NCBI GenBank assembly: GCA_964511425.1
Contig: CAZEFI010000075.1
Coordinates: forward strand, 1 to 6,496
DNA from: Bin55 sp964511425
GTDB lineage: Bacteria; Pseudomonadota; Gammaproteobacteria; Pseudomonadales; Azotimanducaceae
DNA length: 6,496 nt
Reading direction: 5' to 3'
A program made the position numbers and the translations under genes. Shown one piece after another: positions 1 to 5,483 of this stretch; the first letter of the stretch is position 1, and each line of letters begins with the position of its first letter. The notes under the pieces were generated by a model, which was not told the origin of the DNA, searched no databases, and saw only the letters and a list, made by a program, of their open reading frames with translations.

Positions 1-67
1 GGTCCGTGAACATTCATGTATCTTGGTACCAGATTGAACTCTGAAGGTTCCGAGCACAGAATTGTGG

Positions 68-403
68 CTAGTCAAAGATTAAAGCCCACAACACCGAAAG
101 ACCGACCATCGACAATCCAACTAAGAATCCCCATCGAAATGACTTTTGTAATGACGGAGGCAAGCGAGCCAATACCCACGGAGGCAAAGGCAAGAAAGAC
201 GGGGATGTTGTCCCTGCCCACTCAAGAGTTTCAGGAGGGTGTGTAGTCTCAGCTTTCGATGAGCCCGCAGTTTCCACGGCGGTTTCTGAAACGGTTGTGT
301 GGATTGGTGCTGTGTTCGGTCCCTGTACAACAGGGTTGTGCACCGATGCGCAGCCCGATGCGATCAACGATACCGCCAGCACTAACAAGATTGGTACTCT
401 CAC
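68..403 (-). CDS. Small lipoprotein with C-terminal transmembrane helix (copy 1)
   Basis: A 111-residue predicted lipoprotein of unknown function. The start is GTG, supported by AGGAG (412-416 on the minus strand) with an 8-nt spacer. Residues 1-17 form a signal peptide ending in a lipobox (IASG-C), so Cys18 should be lipidated; Ala at +2 fits release to the outer membrane under the usual Lol rule. Residues 25-75 are a Thr/Ser/Glu/Pro-rich linker that looks disordered. Residues about 91-109 (starting WGFLVGL) are a hydrophobic helix that ends the protein. It is a diverged paralog of the product at 638-997: both have a GCASV lipobox context, an ET-rich linker and a terminal hydrophobic helix. 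A lipid anchor plus a C-terminal membrane helix is an odd combination; it could join two membranes or fold back into one. It is not a protein I can name. Confidence 0.72.
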   Translation of the reverse strand: MRVPILLVLAVSLIASGCASVHNPVVQGPNTAPIHTTVSETAVETAGSSKAETTHPPETLEWAGTTSPSFLPLPPWVLARLPPSLQKSFRWGFLVGLSMVGLSVLWALIFD

Positions 404-411
404 GTGAATAT

Positions 412-416
412 CTCCT
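412..416 (-). promoter_or_regulatory. Ribosome binding site deciding a GTG start
   Basis: AGGAG on the minus strand, 8 nt before the GTG at 403. No ATG in this frame lies nearby, so this site is what fixes the start of the lipoprotein at 68-403. Confidence 0.7.
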
Positions 417-530
417 GTTCAACAAAACAAATCAAAATTGTGCTCTGACAAGTTTGAAGACTTTCTATTTTATCTTACACTTTGAAGATTTAAACGCTAG
501 CAGTTCAGCACTCATATAGCGATCGAACAA

Positions 531-573
531 ACACCGCGACGCATTTGCTCGATTGAAGCAAACATCACGGTGT
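531..573. repeat. Nested inverted repeat between the two lipoprotein genes
   Basis: Two nested arms are visible: ACACCG (531-536) pairs with CGGTGT (568-573), and inside them TTTGCT (544-549) pairs with AGCAAA (557-562). It lies downstream of the lipoprotein gene ending at 638. In that gene's direction it is followed by a modestly T-rich stretch (TTTGTTCG). It could be a weak intrinsic terminator or an mRNA end-stabilising stem. The internal asymmetry makes a strong terminator doubtful. Confidence 0.35.
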
Positions 574-637
574 CACCATGTGTTGAACTACATGACCCGA
601 TAGCGGTCGCAACGGGACATCAATCGCTCAACCCCTA

Positions 638-997
638 TTACAACACACTTCCAAGAAATACCAGAAAGAGTGCTCCTATAGCCACTCCCACCACAAAGCC
701 GTACAAAAAGAACAGTGGATTGAGTGGATTGAATCCCACCATCTGGTTGCTGAGGTTGTTCTGGATCTCAACGCCGGAGAAAGAGAGCATTGGATTGAAT
801 GGACTCTCTTCCTCTTCGTTTGGTGGTTGTGATCGTTTTTCGGTCTCAGCTGTCTCGGCAAGAGATTCAGTTGATTCAAGAATGGTTGTTTCATTTCCCG
901 CGGTTTCGGTTTCTGGAACGGAGTGATTTACGCTCGCGCAACCTGAAATCAGAAACGCCAGTATCAGTACTGATAAAGATAGCTCTTTCATTCTCAT
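638..997 (-). CDS. Small lipoprotein with C-terminal transmembrane helix (copy 2)
   Basis: A 119-residue predicted lipoprotein of unknown function. Two starts are possible: ATG at 997 and ATG at 991. GAGG (1002-1005) lies 4 nt from the first and 10 nt from the second, so the choice is open; the second would give an MKELS start typical of signal peptides. The hydrophobic core ends in a lipobox LISG-C with Cys20. Residues 28-66 are strongly acidic and Thr/Ser/Glu-rich (ET and EST repeats, then NEEEES). Residues 88-95 contain a small NP repeat (NPLNPL). Residues about 96-117 form a terminal hydrophobic helix. Architecture and the GCASV context match the product at 68-403, so I read the two as a diverged tandem duplication. 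The linker is more acidic and the terminal helix more Gly/Val-rich here. Confidence 0.75.
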   Translation of the reverse strand: MRMKELSLSVLILAFLISGCASVNHSVPETETAGNETTILESTESLAETAETEKRSQPPNEEEESPFNPMLSFSGVEIQNNLSNQMVGFNPLNPLFFLYGFVVGVAIGALFLVFLGSVL

Positions 998-1157
998 TGT
1001 TCCTCACTCGATAGAAAGTCACAGTCAATCCTCAGTCTAACTAGTCTGAAGTAACCTGATTTTAGAGATGATGATCTTTGCTACTCGACATAGGTGTGAC
1101 GGTGCGTGCGTTAATTTAACTGTTCACGCTGTGATAACTCCAAGAACTACTTTACTC
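998..1157. other. Intergenic spacer with short repeats
   Basis: No convincing coding. The near-palindrome GTTAATTTAAC (1110-1120) is the most operator-like element. AGTC occurs three times at short intervals in 1022-1047. TAAAAT on the minus strand (1059-1064) could be a -10 box for the lipoprotein gene at 638-997, but I find no matching -35 at normal spacing. Confidence 0.3.
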
Positions 1158-1688
1158 CTAGGTGTGCATAAACATTTCTACGATACTTCGAGCATAAGCC
1201 AATATTACAACCAAATATGGTAGTACGCTTACGCCGAGGGAAAAAACCCACCCTCTTTCGGTCCAAATTCGTAGCCCCTGTGCAGAGAGACTTACAGTCC
1301 ATACGATCGGTAGCAAAAAACACAGTCCCACCACAATTAAACTCACGCCAAGCGATGGATCTACCGTGATTGAATACACATCAATGAATCTAGCCGCACC
1401 CAGGACCAAGATTAGAGGCACATGAGTCCACCAAGCGAAAGCGAACCAATGTTCCCACCAGATGTCGTCGATCCGAAATAATCGAGCTATACCGAAATAG
1501 TACGTGCCAAGTAAGACCATGCCTANNNNNNNNNNNNNNNNNNNNNNNNNNNNNNNNNNNNNNNNNNNNNNNNNNNNNNNNNNNNNNNNNNNNNNNNNNN
1601 NNNNNNNNNNNNNNNNNNNNNNNNNGCGCAACCAATTGGTCTCGTTCAATAGATCTAGTTTACGCTTGCTTGGTTCAGGTGTCTGCAT
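1158..1688 (-). CDS. Polytopic inner-membrane protein, interrupted by an assembly gap
   Basis: A predicted integral membrane protein of unknown function; the N-terminal part is cut by 100 Ns. Before the gap there are 21 hydrophilic residues (MQTPEPSKRKL start). After it, three or so hydrophobic segments are visible: one ending in GTYYFGIAR, one around WWTHVPLILVL, one around SLIVVGLCFLLPIVW and a last one near VLPYLVVILAY. The motif FRIDDIxWExW between the first two is shared with the pseudogene at 1835-2496, as are LPIVW and GLxxWTE. The layout (a short conserved loop, a helix beginning with an aromatic plus Pro, then a late helix pair) reminds me of Yip1-type membrane proteins, but this is a loose resemblance and not a family call. 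Reading frame continuity across the gap is assumed. The ATG at 1688 has no clear ribosome site. Confidence 0.6.
   Translation of the reverse strand: MQTPEPSKRKLDLLNETNWLRXXXXXXXXXXXXXXXXXXXXXXXXXXXXXXXXXXGMVLLGTYYFGIARLFRIDDIWWEHWFAFAWWTHVPLILVLGAARFIDVYSITVDPSLGVSLIVVGLCFLLPIVWTVSLSAQGLRIWTERGWVFSLGVSVLPYLVVILAYARSIVEMFMHT
1526..1625. other. Assembly gap (100 Ns)
   Basis: Exactly 100 Ns, the conventional placeholder for a scaffold gap of unknown length. It falls within the membrane-protein gene at 1158-1688. Aligning that protein with its frame-corrected neighbour suggests about 40 residues more than the 34 implied, so the real gap may be near 220 nt. Confidence 0.95.
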
Positions 1689-1834
1689 ATGCGTCGATTA
1701 CCAATTTCGTCATGCACCAAGGACTCGTTCGTATGTCACCGAATCACAAACCGCGTTAACTGATTGCAGATGACGTCCAAAAAGAAGGTGATAGAGCCAC
1801 TGTTTATTCAACATGCAACCTGTCACTTGATTTA

Positions 1835-2496
1835 TCACGAGAAAATTTGGCTGAATAAATCAAACACGTCAGGTACCGACATCAATACCAGAATCACATA
1901 GGGCAGTATGCAAAAGCCCATGTGTGCGCGTTTTGTATCTTCGGTCCAATCGAGTAATCCACTGACTGTGAGATAACCCGCCCAAACGATAGGGAGTACA
2001 AAACCAAACACCAACACGACCAAGCACAGAATGAATGACGGGTTCTGCGTCTTCTCATAACCATCGAAGAACAATCAAGTACTGGGTACCATGAACATCG
2101 GTATCAGAGTCCAGCAAGCAAAGCCCACCCAATACTCCCACCGGATGTCATCGATTCGAAAATACCGCGCTATAGCATACAAGTAAGTCCCAAGAATAAT
2201 TACCGCCCCAGCGACCATAACAACCATCGTCAGTGCAAGGAAACCAAATACTAGAAGTTGACGCCCGAACGAAACTTCAGAAAACCATTCGGGCAGTTTA
2301 AACGCAGCGAAAGGTTCGTCTCCAAACGACGAAGTAGCCACGAATAACATCAAAACGAATACTGACGATACCAGCAAAAATAGCAATGGTACTAGATTGG
2401 GGTAATGGGTGCTCGAATCTCTTCAAACAGCTGTGTGGACGAGCCGGTGAAGAGTTTCAGAATTCGCTTACAGTCTTCTTTCTTAGCGTGACTCAA
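1835..2496 (-). pseudogene. Decayed paralog of the neighbouring membrane protein (frameshift plus nonsense)
   Basis: Three pieces on the minus strand reconstruct one membrane protein of about 220 residues. The N-terminal piece begins at a possible TTG (2494-2496) and reads CKRILKLF and later EEIRAPITP. It meets TAG at 2393-2395, just past the CCCC run around 2399-2402. One extra C there would continue smoothly into the next piece (NLVPLLFLLVSSVF). That piece runs through GTYLYAIAR and FRIDDIRWEYW to an in-frame TGA at 2075-2077. The frame resumes at once with LFFDGYEK and goes on to a TGA at 1835. Against the product at 1158-1688 the second half aligns without a gap and the internal TGA sits opposite an alanine. 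The N-termini also match (SKRKLDLL against CKRILKLF). TGA is a normal terminator elsewhere in the window, so recoding as Trp is unlikely. Two lesions argue for a pseudogene; errors in a poor assembly region are the alternative. Confidence 0.7.
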
Positions 2497-2754
2497 TGCA
2501 AGCTCGTTCTCATGTAATGGGAGCTAAAACGTTAGACAAAATTCGCATCTCACGTAAGCGTCTTTGTTCCGATGCGAAAATCATGCGAGCTAAAGCACAA
2601 TAGCGTTAGCCGTCGCTCAGGCGATTATTCAAATAGCAAAAGGACGTTGCTCACTCAGTTTCAATGAGGATTGCAAACAAATGTTGGTAGGATACTACCC
2701 AGAATTGTGTGCCATGCGGTACGTTTTTTATGAGATTCTGAAACCCTTGGGATG
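2497..2754. other. Non-coding stretch rich in short repeats
   Basis: No gene is supported here. It holds the repeat cluster at 2517-2624 and a small hairpin GGTAG/CTACC with a GATA loop (2686-2699). The hairpin is downstream of the beta-barrel gene but has no T-run on either strand, so I do not call it a terminator. Confidence 0.4.
2517..2624. repeat. Cluster of direct and inverted repeats upstream of the membrane pseudogene
   Basis: ATGGGAGCTAAA (2517-2528) recurs as ATGCGAGCTAAA (2583-2594), 11 of 12 bases identical at a 66-base interval; each copy is followed by CGTTAG (2530-2535 and 2604-2609). Between them TTCGCATC (2542-2549) and GATGCGAA (2571-2578) form a perfect 8-bp inverted repeat around a 21-base loop. 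A further small stem, TCGC/GCGA with loop TCAG, lies at 2613-2624. The function is unknown; the first copy of the direct repeat lies just upstream of the presumed pseudogene start. Confidence 0.5.
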
Positions 2755-3426
2755 TTATAGCATACGACCGAAAGCGAGAGTAAAGCCGTATCCCGTGACA
2801 TCGTCGGCTACTGGGAATGAAAAAGTACCTTCCATAACGATGTCGTTTTCAAATTTTCGCTGGAAACCAGCACCGAACGCTAGTTTGTCGCTATCACGCA
2901 ATCCATTGATATTTAACTTCATTCTTATGTGATCAACGGTTCTGTAATACATCCCAATTCCGATGTCTAATTCCGCATCAGTATCTGATTCACTAGGAGC
3001 ATCGGACTCAGTATCAGACCGTTCGAACTCCACAAATGGGGTCCAGCCGTTGGCCGACGACCAACCAAGTTCAATATTCAGATCGTTAACCGTTTGAGTG
3101 ATACCAATGCAATCTTCCTGTATACAGCGGTCGTAGTCTCCGTCGGCACGTTCAAAACCCACGCCAAAGTAGACTCCTTCGTCCTCAAAGGTCTGATAGA
3201 AAACTCGTAAACCAACTTGAGATCCTTCCGTTGAGGTAGTAATTTCTTCTTCTTCTTCACCAGGTTCGCTTGGTTCACCATCAGGAGGTACTTCAACAAG
3301 CTGTTGTTTTACTGTTTCTGTTTGTAGGTACGAGAGACCGCCAAAAATAACGTGTTCCCGTGCACTAGTTGACAGTGAAAACGCAAGCATGCTCACTATC
3401 AAAGTGGTGGATAAAAAACGCTTCAT
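2755..3426 (-). CDS. Outer-membrane beta-barrel protein, OmpA-barrel-like size
   Basis: A 223-residue predicted outer-membrane protein. The start is ATG with AAGG (3435-3438) 8 nt upstream. Residues 1-22 are a Sec signal peptide (KR, hydrophobic core, cleavage after STSA). The mature part is made of short alternating amphipathic stretches rich in Gly and aromatics, as in small porin-like barrels: roughly 71-81 (VGLRVFYQTF), 85-93, 115-122, 128-136, 152-162, 166-174, 183-191, 195-205 and 212-220. That suggests about eight strands. Two loops are very acidic: residues 46-61 end in a run of five Glu, and 137-151 are Ser/Asp/Glu-rich. Cys101 and Cys106 could form a disulphide in a loop. The C-terminal residue is Leu after GRM rather than the classic Phe. 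No OmpA-like peptidoglycan-binding domain follows. Substrate or role cannot be told. Confidence 0.72.
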   Translation of the reverse strand: MKRFLSTTLIVSMLAFSLSTSAREHVIFGGLSYLQTETVKQQLVEVPPDGEPSEPGEEEEEITTSTEGSQVGLRVFYQTFEDEGVYFGVGFERADGDYDRCIQEDCIGITQTVNDLNIELGWSSANGWTPFVEFERSDTESDAPSESDTDAELDIGIGMYYRTVDHIRMKLNINGLRDSDKLAFGAGFQRKFENDIVMEGTFSFPVADDVTGYGFTLAFGRML

Positions 3427-3712
3427 TCAAATCGCCTTGGTTCTGTTAAAAAAGTGTCTGAAAATGCAGTATACGCAAAACAGGTTGAGAGTAAGTTTGC
3501 TTGCTTAGCTAGTACCAATGGTATAAGTACGAATAAGCGAGACAATCCTCATCAAGAGTAATGTTTACGAGTCTTAGCACCAGACCTGCTGCATGGCACT
3601 GTACACACCGTCTTCTTGTAACTGTGTAAGCCCAGCTCAAGGCCAACACGACGCACCGAGAAGATGATTGAAGCCAGAAGTATTGTTGAGATCGTGAGGT
3701 GTCAACAACAAA
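3427..3712. other. Intergenic region between protease and beta-barrel genes
   Basis: About 286 bases without a supported gene. It holds the possible -10 of the beta-barrel gene and an inverted repeat TACACA (3602-3607) / TGTGTA (3623-3628) downstream of the protease gene. That repeat has no T-run, so its role as a terminator is unsupported. The spacing suggests the two flanking genes are separately transcribed. Confidence 0.35.
3468..3496 (-). promoter_or_regulatory. Possible promoter of the beta-barrel gene
   Basis: On the minus strand a good -10 hexamer TATACT (3468-3473) lies about 40 nt before the start codon. At 17-nt spacing the -35 position reads ACTTAC (3491-3496), a poor match, so an activator or an alternative promoter may be needed. 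Confidence 0.3.
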
Positions 3713-4807
3713 TTATCGTCGAAAAGACTGTAAATCTTCTTGGTCCAAAGAAGCGACTCCTCGCGTTGCGTGCCAAAAGTTGTAGAGATGTTCAATCTCA
3801 AATATACCTTTCAGCCAATCTGATACTGGACCTTTTTTGGTCATTGCAAAGATGAAAAGGTGTAGTAAACCTAACTCCTCTTCTGAAATAGGCTCTTGAC
3901 CATCGGTAACAAGCACAAAAGCAATGCGAAACTCCTTCTGGGAGTGTTCAAAATCGGGTAAACGTGGACCCAACCTTTCGATGATTTGCTCAATGCTCCA
4001 AGTCGAGATCTTGCTAGCGGTAAAAATCCTATTTCCATGCAAGTCTCGCTCGAAGTCCCGGCGTCCGTCAGTCGGTTTACTCTTCAACCATGAACCATCC
4101 TCTGCTACCCAAACATCGGGAACTTCACTCGGAGGTAGCCACCCCGCTAAATACAGTTCCAATGGGCTGTAAGGAATCGACGCTAATGCTCGTTGCGGTA
4201 CGAAGTTTCCTGCAGAGTACTTCCCGTTTCCTAAGGATTTCAAGTTTTCTAATTGAAACCCTCCAAGTTGACCACCTACGCTACTGAACCCCCAATGTCC
4301 GTCATAGGCGGATGGAATCACCTCGATATCGCTCATCCAAAGATGCATGATCTCATGCAACAATACTCCGTCGAAAATATGATCTGGGTGCGTTAAACTT
4401 ACGATTCCCTTGAGTCTGTGACCTGATCCAAACACTCTCCCTAGGTCTCGTGTCGTTACGCCGGTACCTGAGTCACTGCTCCTTACCACTTTGATTTTGC
4501 CTACCGTACCATCTCCCCATAGATTCAACTTTCCTGAGGGATTGTGAGCCATCAAAACTAGTAAATCAAACTCATCTTCATAGTGTCGGTAGAACTCTTT
4601 ACAAATGCTCATCGATCGGACCACGTTGACGCCGAAGTCTGTCTTAGCCGTCTCCATCACGACAAAATTTTCCAAGTGTTGCGTAATCTTAGCTGGAGGT
4701 AAGATATACACATAGACGCACCCACTCAGAAGTGCTATGTAAATCAACACGAGGACAGCACGTGAAATCGTACTGCCAAATATCGGTTTCAATAATCGTC
4801 TCATCAC
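3713..4807 (-). CDS. Membrane-anchored HExxH metalloprotease-like protein
   Basis: A 364-residue predicted zinc-dependent hydrolase of the envelope. The start codons GTG (4807) and ATG (4804) are adjacent; neither has a clear ribosome site and ATG is likelier. Residues 1-29 carry Arg/Lys then a hydrophobic core ending LLSG-C, so Cys30 is a probable lipidation site; a plain membrane anchor is the alternative. The zinc motif is HEIMH at 151-155, inside LLHEIMHLW. A conserved-looking HWGFSSVGG stretch at 171-179 follows and His171 is a candidate third ligand. Residues 213-231 read YSPLELYLAGWLPPSEVPD. I recall this SPLELYL-G-PP-EVP signature after HExxH and HW in uncharacterised bacterial and metazoan-like zincin homologs. 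Substrate is unknown. The remaining C-terminal 100 residues are ordinary alpha/beta sequence with no domain I recognise. The start lies 69 bp from a divergent gene. Confidence 0.75.
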   Translation of the reverse strand: MMRRLLKPIFGSTISRAVLVLIYIALLSGCVYVYILPPAKITQHLENFVVMETAKTDFGVNVVRSMSICKEFYRHYEDEFDLLVLMAHNPSGKLNLWGDGTVGKIKVVRSSDSGTGVTTRDLGRVFGSGHRLKGIVSLTHPDHIFDGVLLHEIMHLWMSDIEVIPSAYDGHWGFSSVGGQLGGFQLENLKSLGNGKYSAGNFVPQRALASIPYSPLELYLAGWLPPSEVPDVWVAEDGSWLKSKPTDGRRDFERDLHGNRIFTASKISTWSIEQIIERLGPRLPDFEHSQKEFRIAFVLVTDGQEPISEEELGLLHLFIFAMTKKGPVSDWLKGIFEIEHLYNFWHATRGVASLDQEDLQSFRR

Positions 4808-4876
4808 GAAATCATTCTAAATATCGCAAAGTAGTTGATTGGTACTCAGAACGTGATTTTCTAAAGAGCCGAGCCT
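4808..4876. promoter_or_regulatory. Divergent intergenic region
   Basis: Only 69 bp separate the protease gene (minus) from the small membrane gene (plus), so both promoters must lie here or within the genes. TTGATT followed 17 nt later by TTTCTA is a weak plus-strand candidate. I see no strong box for either direction. Confidence 0.35.
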
Positions 4877-5182
4877 ATGACTCTGTCTAAATCGCGAAAA
4901 AAGCTAATACTCAAGTCCACCTTAGCTACTGTAACTTTCGTGATGATCGTTGGGGTCGTGTACGACGTGGACTTGATTATTCAGGTTGGGGTCTGGTTCC
5001 TGTATGTAGTTGGTGGGATCGTGTTTTTTGTTCCAGCAGTATTAACACTGCTAATGTTTGGGTTCAAAGCACCCGCACACATTGGTCTCTCAAGTCTTGT
5101 GGGTTGGTGTATCGTGTTGTACGGGCTCATTCCGGGCGCTATTATTCTGATTCGGAAACGACGAAGACGTAAGGCAGAGTAA
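4877..5182 (+). CDS. Small three-helix membrane protein with polybasic tail
   Basis: A 101-residue predicted inner-membrane protein that I do not recognise. The start is ATG, with a partial ribosome site AAGAG (4864-4868) 8 nt upstream. The first 10 residues are basic (SKSRKK). Hydrophobic segments lie at about 11-30, 34-61 and 70-92. The protein ends in IRKRRRRKAE, a dense positive cluster that should stay in the cytoplasm. With a basic N-terminus as well, three helices leave one end needing to be outside by the positive-inside rule; the long second segment (28 residues, with Pro53) may kink or cross twice. The size and topology are holin-like, but no phage genes are near, so I do not call it one. 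It is transcribed away from the protease gene and may be monocistronic. Confidence 0.62.
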   Translation: MTLSKSRKKLILKSTLATVTFVMIVGVVYDVDLIIQVGVWFLYVVGGIVFFVPAVLTLLMFGFKAPAHIGLSSLVGWCIVLYGLIPGAIILIRKRRRRKAE

Positions 5183-5336
5183 AACTGCGTCACCAAACTT
5201 GTCTTATGTTGCGAGCTATCTCCCCGATCACAAAGTCAGGGATAAATTCGCGTCGTCTGACCTATCAAAAACTACGGTGTTAACGAGAGATTCGTTGCTT
5301 TCAATCAACTCATAAATCTTTGAAAAGCGAATGTGG
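5183..5336. other. Intergenic spacer
   Basis: No gene is supported. A 25-codon ATG frame (5206-5283) lacks any ribosome site and looks random. A short inverted repeat GTCAG/CTGAC (5235-5239, 5257-5261) has no T-run after it. Confidence 0.35.
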
Positions 5337-5350
5337 TATAATGGTATATA
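5334..5350 (+). promoter_or_regulatory. Extended -10 promoter of the ARPP-1-type gene
   Basis: TGGTATAAT at 5334-5342 is a perfect extended -10 element, which can work with a weak -35. A second TATATA at 5345-5350 has TTGAAA (5320-5325) 19 nt upstream. Either would start a transcript near 5350-5358, giving a leader of about 125-130 nt before the TTG at 5480. Confidence 0.62.
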
Positions 5351-5383
5351 AGTAAATCTCAATCAACCACAACGCAACTAAAC

Positions 5384-5408
5384 GCTCAATTGATGAGCAA
5401 AGGAGGTG
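5384..5408 (+). promoter_or_regulatory. Orphan strong Shine-Dalgarno next to a small hairpin
   Basis: AAAGGAGGTG (5399-5408) is a full match to the anti-Shine-Dalgarno end of 16S rRNA, yet no ATG, GTG or TTG follows within 5-12 nt. Just before it GCTCA (5384-5388) and TGAGC (5394-5398) can form a small stem with a five-base loop. The site also lies inside a 9-codon ATG frame (5393-5422). It may be a ribosome stand-by or control site in the leader. Confidence 0.5.
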
Positions 5409-5483
5409 CCCAACAAACCTAACTTAATTCAATTCTTACTATCCATTTCTTTACTTTTATTATTACTAGGATACCTACATTGA
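5406..5483 (+). CDS. Possible tiny hydrophobic leader peptide overlapping the next start
   Basis: A 25-codon frame that may encode a single-helix membrane peptide. After a short polar start (PNKPN) it is almost wholly hydrophobic, with six Leu in a row, and ends in GYLH. Its TGA (5481-5483) overlaps the TTG start (5480-5482) of the ARPP-1-type gene, a layout typical of translational coupling. The problem is the start: the only canonical codon is GTG at 5406, which is fused to the AGGAG and has no spacer. The ATG at 5393 is one frame away; losing one base of the AAA at 5399-5401 would join it into MSKEVPNK and so on. So this may be a real small gene with a sequence error, a frameshifted product, or chance from an AT-rich leader. 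Confidence 0.3.
   Translation: MPNKPNLIQFLLSISLLLLLLGYLH
5468..5471 (+). promoter_or_regulatory. Ribosome binding site for the TTG start
   Basis: AGGA with an 8-nt spacer before TTG at 5480. The domain's conserved start (LQIGNP, residues 12-17) lies just downstream, so this TTG is favoured over Met18. Confidence 0.6.

Noticed and set aside
16..926. Plus-strand frames opposite the two lipoprotein genes
   Set aside because: They mirror the minus-strand genes, lack ribosome sites and signal features, whereas the minus strand has lipoboxes and AGGAG/GAGG sites.
2075..2077. TGA read as Trp or selenocysteine
   Set aside because: TGA terminates other genes in the window and TGG is used for Trp; the aligned residue in the paralog is Ala, and no selenocysteine insertion hairpin is evident after the TGA.
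1158..2496. Firm Yip1 or DUF4282 assignment for the membrane pair
   Set aside because: Only a loose resemblance of helix spacing and a few residues; not enough without a profile search.
2530..2611. Integron attC-like site (GTTAGAC and GTTAGCC core-like motifs)
   Set aside because: GTTAGAC fits the GTTRRRY core but no RYYYAAC partner lies at the right distance and orientation on either strand; GTTAGCC does not fit the consensus.
3602..3628. TACACA/TGTGTA inverted repeat as terminator of the protease gene
   Set aside because: Stem of six, loop of 15 and no T-run.
4877..5182. Phage holin
   Set aside because: Size and basic tail fit, but there is no endolysin or other phage gene nearby.
5206..5283. 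25-codon plus-strand frame starting ATG
   Set aside because: No ribosome site, basic random-looking composition and no coupling to a neighbour.
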